NCBI RefSeq assembly: GCF_016650035.1
Contig: NZ_JAENWM010000038.1
Location: 1-33,963, forward strand
DNA length: 33,963 nucleotides
Source of the DNA: Clostridium sp.
GTDB taxonomy: Bacteria > Bacillota > Clostridia > Clostridiales > Clostridiaceae
Direction of reading: 5' to 3'
Under the pieces are notes generated by a model. The model searched no databases. It was not told the DNA's origin and was given only the letters and a program-made list of their open reading frames with translations. The position numbers and the translations under genes were made by a program. Of the stretch, positions 1-7,678 are shown in pieces. Numbering within the stretch: position 1 is the first letter of the stretch; each line of letters begins with the position of its first letter.

Positions 1-172
1 AGGTTTTAGTATTTTAAATTTATTAGTGTAGCTATTTAACAACTAAATGTTTTTTTTAAAAATTCTTGCACCGTGCAGGCTTGTTTGCTATACCTGTTTT
101 TATTACAAACCGCTCTAATATCATTAAATTTTATAATTCTATACAACTCAAAACAAATTCAAGTTTTATTTA
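1..172. other. Non-coding left edge next to the gdhA breakpoint
   Basis: No reading frame of useful length and no recognisable transposase or gene remnant. The stretch is AT-rich, with a short near-palindrome TGCACcGTGCA around 67-77. It replaces the DNA that should encode the rest of gdhA, so the rearrangement junction lies near position 185. Confidence 0.5.
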
Positions 173-451
173 TTAGTTTCCGTGAGTACTCGGTCCGATA
201 GCACCATTAAATTGTACACGATAACCTTTATTTACCTTTACAACTCCCTTGTCATCTATCCATGGTACTCTAAATATAATTTGTCGTTCAGGTTCTATTA
301 TCATATCAAATATCCCACCCGTCACCCACTCAGGATATTTTTCAGCTACAGGTTCCAAGTATTCTAGTATTTCTTTTACAGCCTGATGAAATTCTGGTTC
401 ATTAGGATTTTTATTAATTACTTGTTGTACTAAACTTGATAATAAGCTCAT
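173..451 (-). pseudogene. gdhA: 3'-truncated NADP-specific glutamate dehydrogenase remnant
   Basis: The 92-residue reading frame matches the N-terminus of hexameric NADP-type glutamate dehydrogenase (2-oxoglutarate + NH4+ to glutamate). The stretches PNEPEFHQAVKEILEYLEP, IEPERQIIFRVPW and VNKGYRVQFNGAIGP align with PNQTEFAQAVREV, VEPERVIQFRVVW and VNRAWRVQFSSAIGP of E. coli GdhA, recalled from memory. Homology stops exactly after IGP, where the family continues YKGG(L/M)RFHP; here it reads STHGN and stops. The family is about 445 residues, so the substrate-binding lysines, the catalytic region and the whole Rossmann domain are missing. No continuation is visible in any frame of positions 1-172. 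The start ATG has a GGGGG ribosome site 7-8 bases upstream, so a short peptide could still be made, but it cannot be an enzyme. I infer deletion or rearrangement of the 3' part. Confidence 0.85.
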
Positions 452-619
452 TTTGATATCCCCCTATTTTTTAATTAACTAAAAATTGAATTTCTTTTTT
501 TACAGTTACGTCATAAATCAATAGATTTTATTGTGAATCATCTTTGTTATATGTATATGTATATGTCACCTTTTAAATTATAATACAACAAGATGTGATT
601 CAGTTTTAAATTGGCATAA

Positions 620-676
620 ATGGTATAATTCATCTTTCTATATAATAAATTATACCATATTTTAATAATTATACCA
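620..676. repeat. Three copies of an AATTATACCA motif (one inverted pair plus one direct)
   Basis: ATGGTATAATT at 620-630 is the exact reverse complement of AATTATACCAT at 648-658, with 17 bases between them. A further AATTATACCA occurs at 667-676 in the same orientation as the second copy. The arms could form an 11-bp stem or be repeated protein-binding sites upstream of the former gdhA promoter. No function can be assigned. Confidence 0.55.
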
Positions 677-756
677 CTATTAGTTTTTTTGTCTTAGTGA
701 TAGATAATTAAAATCAACTGTCACATTAAGTTAATTTATTCTACTTTCATAAATGC

Positions 757-784
757 AAAAAAAACAGAGACAGTTTCGCCTCTG
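757..784 (-). terminator. Rho-independent terminator of the znu operon
   Basis: Read on the minus strand: CAGAGGC, a six-base loop GAAACT, then GTCTCTG (seven pairs including one G-U) followed by eight T residues. It lies about 120 bases after the znuB stop. Confidence 0.85.
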
Positions 785-905
785 ATTTTCTAAATTTTAT
801 AAAAATTTTTACACCCAATGCGGCCATAATGGTATCTTTTGAAGACATCCCAGCTACAATTCAATATATAATAACTAATTTGTACCCTGTTTACTTCTTA
901 TTCTT

Positions 906-1748
906 TTATGAATAAAATTTTAATTTCGCAAAAAATGTAATTCCGAAAAATAATGAAGATATAAGTACCATCGTTGCACCAGAAGCAGACCCTAAGAAAT
1001 AGGATAAAATAAGTCCCGACACCCCCGAAATAAGAGCAATTGTTACGGAATATATATGATACTGCTTTATATTGCTAGAAATATTTCTTGCGGCGGCGGC
1101 AGGTAGAACTAACATAGAACTTATAATTAGAACACCTACCCATTGAATAGATATTGTTACAATAACTGCAACAGTAATTGTAAATAAGTATTCATAAAAT
1201 TCAACGTTAATTCCTCTGCTTCTCGCCAATAATTGATTTACACTTACTAAAAGCAGCTTATTAAATGCAATTGTCCAAATAATAATTACAATTACAAATA
1301 TAATCGGAAGTATTAACAAATCCATTGAACTAATACTTAATAAATCGCCTATAAGATAAACAGAATATTTTGTAAACCCGCCCCTGAATGATAATATTAC
1401 AATACCCAGAGCCACTGCTGTGGATGAGAAAACGCCAATTATAGTATCAGTTGAAGAAGTATTCACATTTTTAACCTTAATTATTACTACAGCAAGCATA
1501 AATGAAAATGCAAGCATAGACCATATTGGATTACTTATGCCTAAAATTACCCCAATGGCTATTCCTGTGAGAGCCGAATGTCCTAGCGCATCTGCAAAAA
1601 AAGCCATTTTATTATTTACAACCATAGTGCCAAGTAACCCAAACATCGGAGTAACCAATAAAACCCCTAATAATGCATTTTTCATAAATACATAATGAGC
1701 CCATTCAAATGGGAGTAAAAAATCTATTAGATTATACCATAAAGACAT
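906..1748 (-). CDS. znuB: Zinc-type ABC transporter membrane permease
   Basis: A 280-residue hydrophobic protein of the ABC-3 permease family (ZnuB/MntB type), the transmembrane channel of a metal importer in the cytoplasmic membrane. Most of it is membrane segments. Near residues 26-60 it has the family stretch LGTMVVNNKMAFFADALGHS (coupling-helix region) and later SMLVLPAAAARN. Length is normal for the family. Its ATG overlaps the znuC stop by one base (TAATG), so translation is probably coupled. It is the last gene of the operon and is followed by a terminator at 757-784. The permease itself does not decide between zinc and manganese; the binding protein argues for zinc. Confidence 0.93.
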   Translation of the reverse strand: MSLWYNLIDFLLPFEWAHYVFMKNALLGVLLVTPMFGLLGTMVVNNKMAFFADALGHSALTGIAIGVILGISNPIWSMLAFSFMLAVVIIKVKNVNTSSTDTIIGVFSSTAVALGIVILSFRGGFTKYSVYLIGDLLSISSMDLLILPIIFVIVIIIWTIAFNKLLLVSVNQLLARSRGINVEFYEYLFTITVAVIVTISIQWVGVLIISSMLVLPAAAARNISSNIKQYHIYSVTIALISGVSGLILSYFLGSASGATMVLISSLFFGITFFAKLKFYS

Positions 1749-2590
1749 TAATCATCATCCTCTTCATTTTTGTTTATCAAGACTTTATTCCAATCTACAC
1801 CAAACACATCAATTACTTTCTCATTGCTAAATACTTCCTCTGGGGTTCCACAGCATTCAATGGTTTTATTATTGATAAATGCAATTCGGTCAGCGTATCT
1901 TGATACTAAAGGTAGATCATGAGAAACTAAAATAATAGATAAATCATAATCTTTTCTTAAATTTGATACAGTTTTATAAAATAATTTTAGCCCGTTTTGA
2001 TCAATTCCTGATACTGGCTCATCTAATAATAATATATCTGGTATAGGCTGAAGCGCTAAGGCTAAAAGCACTCTCTGCAATTCTCCACCAGATAATACCC
2101 CCAAACGCCTGTCTATAAGGTATTCTCCCTCAACTAGGGATAAACTTTCAAGCGCTTTTTTTCTTATATTTTTTGAAATTGAAAACCAAACAGGTTTGAT
2201 ACTTAATGCAGCTGAAAAAATATCCAAAACGCTTACTGGTGAACTATAGTCGAAATCAAGCTTCTGAGGTACATACCCCATTTTAAGTTTACGTACAAGC
2301 TTTTTGTTTCCGTCAACAAACGTGATATTCCCTGAATGTGGTATTCCTCCTAGTAAAGCTTTTAAAAGTGTACTCTTTCCAGCACCATTTGCACCTATTA
2401 AAGCAGTCAAATCTCCACAATGAATGTGGAGATTAATATCTTTTAATATTTCTGTTTTTCCAATAGCAACTCCAAAATCTTGTATTTTTGTGCAACATAA
2501 CCCACAACTGCACTTATTACAATTTATGTTTCGAATTTTATTATTATTTGTCAGCTTATTACTATTTGTCATCTTATTACTATTTATCAT
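1748..2590 (-). CDS. znuC: Zinc-type ABC transporter ATP-binding protein with repeat-bearing N-terminus
   Basis: The ATPase that powers the importer. Walker A is GANGAGKST (about residues 68-76), the signature is LSGGELQRVLLALAL, Walker B is ILLLDEPVSG, and the switch histidine lies in SHD. The first 35 residues are unusual. Three hexapeptide repeats of the type (M/L)(I/T)N(S/N)NK are encoded by an 18-bp tandem repeat at 2538-2590, and a cysteine cluster CNKCSCGLCC follows, before the normal domain starts near KIQDFGVAIGK. The start ATG overlaps the znuA stop (ATGA, 2587-2590), which supports this start. A shorter start is not obvious because no other ribosome site precedes the domain. The cysteines could bind zinc, but that is inference. 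Confidence 0.92.
   Translation of the reverse strand: MINSNKMTNSNKLTNNNKIRNINCNKCSCGLCCTKIQDFGVAIGKTEILKDINLHIHCGDLTALIGANGAGKSTLLKALLGGIPHSGNITFVDGNKKLVRKLKMGYVPQKLDFDYSSPVSVLDIFSAALSIKPVWFSISKNIRKKALESLSLVEGEYLIDRRLGVLSGGELQRVLLALALQPIPDILLLDEPVSGIDQNGLKLFYKTVSNLRKDYDLSIILVSHDLPLVSRYADRIAFINNKTIECCGTPEEVFSNEKVIDVFGVDWNKVLINKNEEDDD
2538..2590. repeat. 18-bp tandem repeat, three units, inside the 5' end of znuC
   Basis: Units at 2538-2555, 2556-2573 and 2574-2590 (last one base short) share the pattern ttattActatttgtcatc with few changes. Because 18 is a multiple of three, a change in copy number would add or remove six residues without breaking the frame. Confidence 0.85.
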
Positions 2591-3504
2591 TTTAAGGCCT
2601 CTTCCAATACTTTTAAATTACTGTCCATAATGTTAATATATGCGTCTTCCACCATAGATCCTGTAACCGCTGGATCAAGAGTATAGACCTTTGCACCTGT
2701 TGCCGTTGCTATAGTTTCAGCATGTTCTGCTGAATATTGTGGTTCTACAAACAGTGCTTTTATTTTTAATGTCTTCACTTTCTCAATAGTTTCCTTTAAT
2801 TCTTTTGCACTTGGAACAGAACCAGGTTCACGCTCGATAACTCCTACTATGTTAAAATTAAATTCCTTGGCAAAATACGGAAATGCCTCATGGAAAGTAA
2901 TAATGTCACGATTCACAATAGCATCTAATGATTTGTGCATTTTTTCTCTTTGAATCTCAAGTTTCTTTATATATATGTCTGTATTGTCTTTATATTTTTG
3001 TGCATTACTAGGATCCAAAGTAGATAACTGCTCTCCAATGTTTTTCACTTGAGTAATTGCGTTAGAAATACTTACCCATACATGTGGGTTATCTCCCACA
3101 TCACCTTCACTTTTAATAAGCTCTATTCCCTTGCTAGATTCTATAATCTTAAGATTCGGCATTTGTTCTGTTACCTTATCCATAAATGATTCCATATCTG
3201 CACCATTAGTTACAAACACCTGTGCACCATCTAGTGTTTTCATGTCATTAGTAGTAATTGAATAGTCATGAAGACAACCTGCCGTTGGTTTAGTCATACT
3301 AATAACTTTTACATTTGGAATATCCTTTGCAACATTCAATGTAAATATATACATAGGATAGAATGATGCTGCAATTGTCAGTATTTCTTTATCTCCTGCT
3401 TCAGCACCAGAGGATATATTACTGTTTTTGTCGGAAGTACATCCGCTAAAAAGTACTACACTTGCAAGTGTAATTGTTATAATTTTAGTAATTATATTTT
3501 TCAT
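2587..3504 (-). CDS. znuA: Zinc-type metal-binding lipoprotein of an ABC importer
   Basis: Substrate-binding protein of the cluster A-I (ZnuA/TroA/PsaA) family, 305 residues, expected on the outer face of the membrane. The signal peptide ends in LFSGC, giving lipid attachment at Cys22. Likely metal ligands are the histidines in CLHDY, NPHVW and TFHEAFPYFA, plus the Asp in TLDP. The third ligand being histidine (FHEAF) rather than glutamate is what zinc-specific members have; manganese members usually have Glu there. There is no long His-rich loop before NPHVW. It is the first gene of the znuA-znuC-znuB operon, with its own promoter and a palindromic operator candidate upstream. Zinc is the best guess; manganese is not excluded. 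Confidence 0.9.
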   Translation of the reverse strand: MKNIITKIITITLASVVLFSGCTSDKNSNISSGAEAGDKEILTIAASFYPMYIFTLNVAKDIPNVKVISMTKPTAGCLHDYSITTNDMKTLDGAQVFVTNGADMESFMDKVTEQMPNLKIIESSKGIELIKSEGDVGDNPHVWVSISNAITQVKNIGEQLSTLDPSNAQKYKDNTDIYIKKLEIQREKMHKSLDAIVNRDIITFHEAFPYFAKEFNFNIVGVIEREPGSVPSAKELKETIEKVKTLKIKALFVEPQYSAEHAETIATATGAKVYTLDPAVTGSMVEDAYINIMDSNLKVLEEALK

Positions 3505-3524
3505 TTTTGATTCACCCCTTCATC

Positions 3525-3545
3525 AAATGCAAGTGACTTGCATTT
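3525..3545. promoter_or_regulatory. Perfect palindrome, candidate metal-repressor operator
   Basis: Ten-base arms AAATGCAAGT and ACTTGCATTT surround one central G: a perfect 10-1-10 inverted repeat lying about 7 to 27 bases after the predicted znuA transcription start. Position and symmetry fit a dimeric repressor such as a Fur/Zur-family protein. The repressor itself is not in the window. Confidence 0.65.
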
Positions 3546-3558
3546 ACAATTCTTTTAT

Positions 3559-3587
3559 ATTATATAATTACTTATAAAAAATTGCAA
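3559..3587 (-). promoter_or_regulatory. znuA promoter
   Basis: On the minus strand: -35 TTGCAA (3582-3587), a 17-base spacer, then -10 TATAAT (3559-3564). Transcription should begin near 3552, ahead of the ribosome site GGGGTG of znuA. Confidence 0.75.
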
Positions 3588-3763
3588 CCCTATTTCTCTA
3601 TACTACTGTATAATTGCCAATTTAAATAATATTTATGGACCTTCCACTAAAAAATTAATAATTAATGGTGAATTTCTTTCGATAATTCACTTTAATAAAA
3701 TGGTTCACTGTCATGGCTTCTGCGTGATCTATAGTGATTGTTGCAATTCACTTACTCTAAAAG

Positions 3764-3803
3764 AAAAAAAAAAGAGGCAATCCACAAAGGATTGCCTCTT
3801 TTT
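3764..3803 (-). terminator. Rho-independent terminator of hppA
   Basis: GAGGCAATCC (3774-3783) pairs perfectly with GGATTGCCTC (3789-3798) around a five-base loop. On the minus strand it is followed by an A/T run read as Ts. The other strand also ends in TTTTT, but no plus-strand gene leads into it. Confidence 0.9.
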
Positions 3804-3805
3804 GT

Positions 3806-5905
3806 CTAAAATATTGAAAATCTTAAAATAAACGCTGCAAATACTATTGATACCATTGAAAGTAACTTAATCAATATATTTATGGCTGGACCTGAAGTAT
3901 CCTTAAATGGATCTCCTACAGTGTCACCAACAACGGCAGCTTTATGACAATCTGATCCTTTTCCACCTAGGTTTCCTGCTTCGATATATTTTTTAGCATT
4001 ATCCCAAGCTCCACCTGAATTTGCCATCATAATAGCAAGCACAAACCCTGTTACCGTTGCTCCTGCTAGAAGTCCTACAACTCCGTTTACACCTAAGAGT
4101 AAACCAACTACTATTGGAATCCCAATAGCGAGTAGTGCAGGCAGAATCATTTCCTTTTGAGCTGATTTTGTACAAATGTCAACACATGTTGCATAGTCAG
4201 CTTCTGCTTTGCCATCCATAAGACCCACTATCTCTTTAAATTGTCTTCTAACTTCTACCACTATAAGGTGTGCTGCCTTACCTACTGCATCCATAGTAAG
4301 TGCTGCAAATATGAAAGGCACCATTCCACCTATAAATAATCCTATAAGAACCTGAGGATTTAAAACTGATAGATTAAAAACAAAATCTAAATTTTCTTTT
4401 TTAATAATAATTTCTATTTGACTTTTATATGCTGCAATAAGTGCAAGAGCTGTTAAAGCTGCTGAACCTATAGCAAAACCTTTGCCTGTAGCTGCAGTAG
4501 TATTTCCTAAAGAATCAAGAGCATCTGTTCGCTCACGTACAATAGGATCTTGATGAGTCATTTCTGCAATACCACCAGCGTTATCCGCTACAGGACCATA
4601 AGCATCCGTAGCCAAAGTAATACCTAATGTACTAAGCATACCTACTGCAGCTATTCCTACACCATATAAACCCATATTGTAATCTGTTGCTCCTCCGGCA
4701 AAATAAAAACTAGCAGCTATAGCTACAGCTACTATTATAACAGGAAGAAAAGTAGACATCATCCCAAGTGAAAGGCCACCTATTATAACTGTGGCTGCAC
4801 CAGTTTCTGTTGTCTTTGCTAATTTCTGAGTAGGACTATATGTATCTGATGTAAAATACTCTGTACAAAAACCAATTAAATTACCTGCTATAAGACCAGT
4901 TAATATAGCAAAGTAAACTCCAATGTGCTCCATTCCAAGCACATTTTTTACTAGGAAGAATGTAAGCACTGCAATTATTGCAGAACTAACGTAAACACCA
5001 CGCCTAAGAGCACCTAAGAGACTCTTTTGCTCAGCTTTTTCTCCTGATTTAACAAAGAAAGTTCCGATAATAGACGCAATTACGCCTATAGATGCTATAG
5101 TCATAGGAATTGTTACACCTTCCACTCCAAGTCCAGCTGCTACTGCAAGTGCAGCAGTTGCTACTATTGACCCAACATAAGATTCGTATAAATCCGCGCC
5201 CATACCAGCTACATCTCCAACATTATCTCCAACGTTATCTGCTATAACTGCAGGGTTTCTTGGATCATCTTCAGGAATTCCTGCTTCAAGCTTACCTACA
5301 AGGTCTGCACCTACATCTGCAGCTTTAGTAAATATACCTCCACCAACACGTGCAAATAATGCCATAGCACTAGCTCCCATTCCACATGTGATCATTGCAC
5401 TTGTTATATTTTGAATTCTTAATCCCGCTTCTAAATCTCTATAGAAAAAATCTAATAGATAATAAAATATGCTAATATGAAGAAGTCCAAGACCTACAAC
5501 AGTAAGTCCCATTACCGCACCACTTGAAAAAGCAACATTTAAAGCACTATTAAGACTTTTCCCAGCTGCATGTGTAGTTCTGACATTTGCACGAGTTGCA
5601 ATTTTCATTCCTATAAAGCCTGCAAGTCCTGATAAGAACCCTCCACTTATAAATGCAAAAGGTGCAAATGGAGTAATAAATCCATTTACTGCAAGTATTC
5701 CAAGTATTATAAACATAGCTGCAAAGAAAATAGCTACCCCTGTGTACTGCCTTTTCAGATATGCATCTGAACCCTTTCTAATTGCCATCGCAATTTTTTT
5801 CATCTGTTCATTTCCTTCTTCTTGTTTTAATACTTTGTATGCAAGAAACCCAGCAAAAGCAAGGGCTACTATGGAACAAATTGGAGCTAAAACTAATAAA
5901 TTCAA
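3806..5905 (-). CDS. hppA: Membrane-bound, K+-dependent ion-pumping pyrophosphatase
   Basis: Hydrolyses pyrophosphate and pumps H+ or Na+ across the cytoplasmic membrane. About 16 membrane segments are expected. Visible family motifs are DDPRNPAVIADNVGDNVGD, DVGADLVGK, EYFTSDTY, DAYGPVADNAGGIAEM and, near the end, DTVGDPFKDTSGPAIN. The residue in GNTTAATGKG is alanine, the mark of the K+-dependent class (K+-independent enzymes have lysine there). That class includes both Na+ and H+ pumps, and I cannot decide which. The start is TTG at 5905: AAGGAGG lies eight bases upstream and the protein then begins MNLLVLAPICS as the family does, giving 699 residues. An ATG at 5974 would add 23 uncharacteristic residues and has no such site. 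Confidence 0.95.
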   Translation of the reverse strand: MNLLVLAPICSIVALAFAGFLAYKVLKQEEGNEQMKKIAMAIRKGSDAYLKRQYTGVAIFFAAMFIILGILAVNGFITPFAPFAFISGGFLSGLAGFIGMKIATRANVRTTHAAGKSLNSALNVAFSSGAVMGLTVVGLGLLHISIFYYLLDFFYRDLEAGLRIQNITSAMITCGMGASAMALFARVGGGIFTKAADVGADLVGKLEAGIPEDDPRNPAVIADNVGDNVGDVAGMGADLYESYVGSIVATAALAVAAGLGVEGVTIPMTIASIGVIASIIGTFFVKSGEKAEQKSLLGALRRGVYVSSAIIAVLTFFLVKNVLGMEHIGVYFAILTGLIAGNLIGFCTEYFTSDTYSPTQKLAKTTETGAATVIIGGLSLGMMSTFLPVIIVAVAIAASFYFAGGATDYNMGLYGVGIAAVGMLSTLGITLATDAYGPVADNAGGIAEMTHQDPIVRERTDALDSLGNTTAATGKGFAIGSAALTALALIAAYKSQIEIIIKKENLDFVFNLSVLNPQVLIGLFIGGMVPFIFAALTMDAVGKAAHLIVVEVRRQFKEIVGLMDGKAEADYATCVDICTKSAQKEMILPALLAIGIPIVVGLLLGVNGVVGLLAGATVTGFVLAIMMANSGGAWDNAKKYIEAGNLGGKGSDCHKAAVVGDTVGDPFKDTSGPAINILIKLLSMVSIVFAAFILRFSIF

Positions 5906-6202
5906 TATAATTGCCTCCTTGTATAATCTAGTTATAGGTTTTGATAAGAGCCTACCAATACCATACTTCGACAAACTAATGTCATTTACCTTTTATTTTA
6001 CATAATAAAAAAAATTTTTTTTGATTATGTGTGTCACCACAAATAAAAATTCTTGAACAAAGTGTTAATTTTGCAAATGAAGGCAACTTAAATATAATGA
6101 TATTAATACGAGAAGGGATATATTATACATGTATAATATATCCCTTCTCGTATTACCCTCACAGAGAGTTAAACGTTTTTTTCTATTATAGTATTCCCAT
6201 TT
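5906..6202. other. Intergenic region between glyA and hppA
   Basis: It contains the strong AAGGAGG ribosome site of hppA, an A-run/T-run around 6006-6022 and the 52-nt palindrome at 6104-6155. I could not pick one convincing hppA promoter. No gene seen. Confidence 0.5.
6104..6155. repeat. 52-nt perfect palindrome between glyA and hppA
   Basis: The arms run 6104-6129 and 6130-6155 without a mismatch, centred on CATG. The outer part is TAATACGAGAAGGGATATAT and its complement. It lies about 50 bases after the glyA stop. There is no clear T-run after it on either strand, so it is not a standard terminator, though it may end or stabilise the glyA transcript. Confidence 0.8.
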
Positions 6203-7438
6203 CTAATACATTGGAAACTTACTACATAACTTAATTACTTTTTCTCTGATTACTCCCAAATCCCCTTCTCTATTTTCTATAGTCTCATTCATAAGCTCAG
6301 CTATAATTTTCATTTCTGCTTCCTTAAATCCTCTTGTAGTTACAGCAGGTGTTCCAACTCTTATACCACTTGTAACAAATGGGCTTAATGTTTCATTTGG
6401 TACAGTGTTTTTGTTTACAGTAATTCCTACAAGGTCTAATAGCTTTTCAGCTTCTTTACCAGTTATATTTTTATTTGTTAATTCTATAAGTAACAGATGG
6501 TTATCTGTACCTCCGGATACTAACTTGAAATTATATTTTAGGAGTTCTTCTCCCAGAACCTTTGCATTTTTAACTACTTGATCAATGTAATCTTTGAATT
6601 CAGGTCTAAGAGCTTCTCCAAAACAAACAGCTTTAGCTGCTATAGTATGCATTAATGGGCCACCTTGCATGCCCGGGAAAATGGACTTATCTATTTGTTT
6701 TGCATATTTTTCTTTACATAAAATTGCTCCACCTCTAGGTCCCCTTAATGTTTTATGTGTAGTTGTAGTAACAAAATCAGCATACGGAACTGGTGACTGA
6801 TGTGCTCCTGTTGCTACAAGTCCTGCTATATGAGCCATATCTACAAACATTAATGCTCCTACTTCATCACAAATCTCTCTAAACGCTTTAAAATCTATAG
6901 CTCTTGGGTAGGCACTTGCTCCAACAACTATCATTTTAGGATTATGTTTTTTAGCTAGTGCTCGCACTTCTTCATAATCTATAGTCTCTGTTTCTAAATT
7001 AACTCCATAAGGAATAACGTTATATAATATCCCCGAAAAATTCACCTTACTTCCATGAGTTAAGTGTCCGCCATGGCTCAAATTCATACCTAATATTGTA
7101 TCCCCTGGTTTTAAAACAGAAAAATAAACAGCCATATTAGCTTGTGAACCTGAATGGGGTTGTACATTAGCATGTTCTGCTCCAAAAAGTTCTTTTATTC
7201 TATCTCGGGCTAAATCTTCGGCCTTATCAACTACCTCGCAACCGCCATAATACCTTTTACCAGGATAGCCTTCTGCATATTTATTAGTCAATATAGAACC
7301 ATTAGCTTCCATTACAGCTTTACTAACAAAATTTTCAGAAGCAATTAGCTCAATATGATCCTCTTGTCTTGTATTTTCCTCTTTAATAATATCGTAAATT
7401 GCTAAATCACTTTTTTTTAAGTACTCTGTCATATTCAT
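6203..7438 (-). CDS. glyA: Serine hydroxymethyltransferase
   Basis: PLP enzyme that interconverts serine and glycine and feeds one-carbon units to tetrahydrofolate; cytoplasmic. 411 residues, normal length. The PLP lysine lies in [14 protein letters not shown]; other family stretches are [11 protein letters not shown] near the N-terminus, [15 protein letters not shown] and [12 protein letters not shown]-like [12 protein letters not shown]. The first ATG (MNMTEY) has GAGGAAGGG just upstream; the second ATG two codons later is less well placed. It is transcribed alone, divergently from the exporter gene at 7679. No glycine riboswitch was recognised in the 240-base upstream gap. Confidence 0.97.
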   Translation of the reverse strand: MNMTEYLKKSDLAIYDIIKEENTRQEDHIELIASENFVSKAVMEANGSILTNKYAEGYPGKRYYGGCEVVDKAEDLARDRIKELFGAEHANVQPHSGSQANMAVYFSVLKPGDTILGMNLSHGGHLTHGSKVNFSGILYNVIPYGVNLETETIDYEEVRALAKKHNPKMIVVGASAYPRAIDFKAFREICDEVGALMFVDMAHIAGLVATGAHQSPVPYADFVTTTTHKTLRGPRGGAILCKEKYAKQIDKSIFPGMQGGPLMHTIAAKAVCFGEALRPEFKDYIDQVVKNAKVLGEELLKYNFKLVSGGTDNHLLLIELTNKNITGKEAEKLLDLVGITVNKNTVPNETLSPFVTSGIRVGTPAVTTRGFKEAEMKIIAELMNETIENREGDLGVIREKVIKLCSKFPMY

Positions 7439-7678
7439 ACCCTTCCTCTCATTTTAAATTAACTCATGTAATAATAATTTTAATAACATAAAAAAATGTA
7501 AATATAAAATATATATTGTAATTACATTATAAATTTTTTTATGATTTATATCAACCTAAATATATTAAATAACTTAATTTTCTAACAAGTAATACTTTAG
7601 GTGGTTTATGGTATATACTTATAGTGCAATTTTTATTATTTTATATCTAAAAAAAATTAAATACTGAAAGGAGATTAA

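Larger units (their letters stand above)
452..905. other. 454-bp intergenic region upstream of the gdhA remnant
   Basis: No gene seen. It contains the GGGGG ribosome site of the gdhA remnant (about 458-463), a short run of TATATG repeats near 549-567, three AATTATACCA motifs (620-630 inverted, 648-658 and 667-676) and the terminator of the znu operon (757-784). The stretch 800-905 between that terminator and the znuB stop shows nothing I recognise. Confidence 0.6.
3505..3805. other. Intergenic region between hppA and znuA
   Basis: About 300 bases. It holds the znuA leader, palindrome and promoter (3525-3587) and the hppA terminator (3764-3803). Between them, about 3600-3760, is a stretch with repeated TTCAC words, including the inverted pair GTGAATT (3668-3674) / AATTCAC (3684-3690). 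No gene seen. Confidence 0.6.

Noticed and set aside
1-172. Insertion sequence as the cause of the gdhA truncation
   Set aside because: No inverted repeat or transposase remnant could be recognised in the 172 bases available.
3668-3690. Inverted pair GTGAATT/AATTCAC and several TTCAC words upstream of znuA
   Set aside because: They lie upstream of the predicted znuA -35 box in AT-rich DNA, the arms are short, and the much better palindrome at 3525-3545 explains regulation; kept only as a note in the intergenic entry.
7554-7602. ACCTAAA and TTTAGGT inverted words in the glyA/exporter divergent region
   Set aside because: Short arms 35 bases apart with no conserved structure; could not be tied to a promoter.
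7439-7678. Possible glycine riboswitch upstream of glyA
   Set aside because: No paired-aptamer GC-rich core is visible; the region is almost pure AT.
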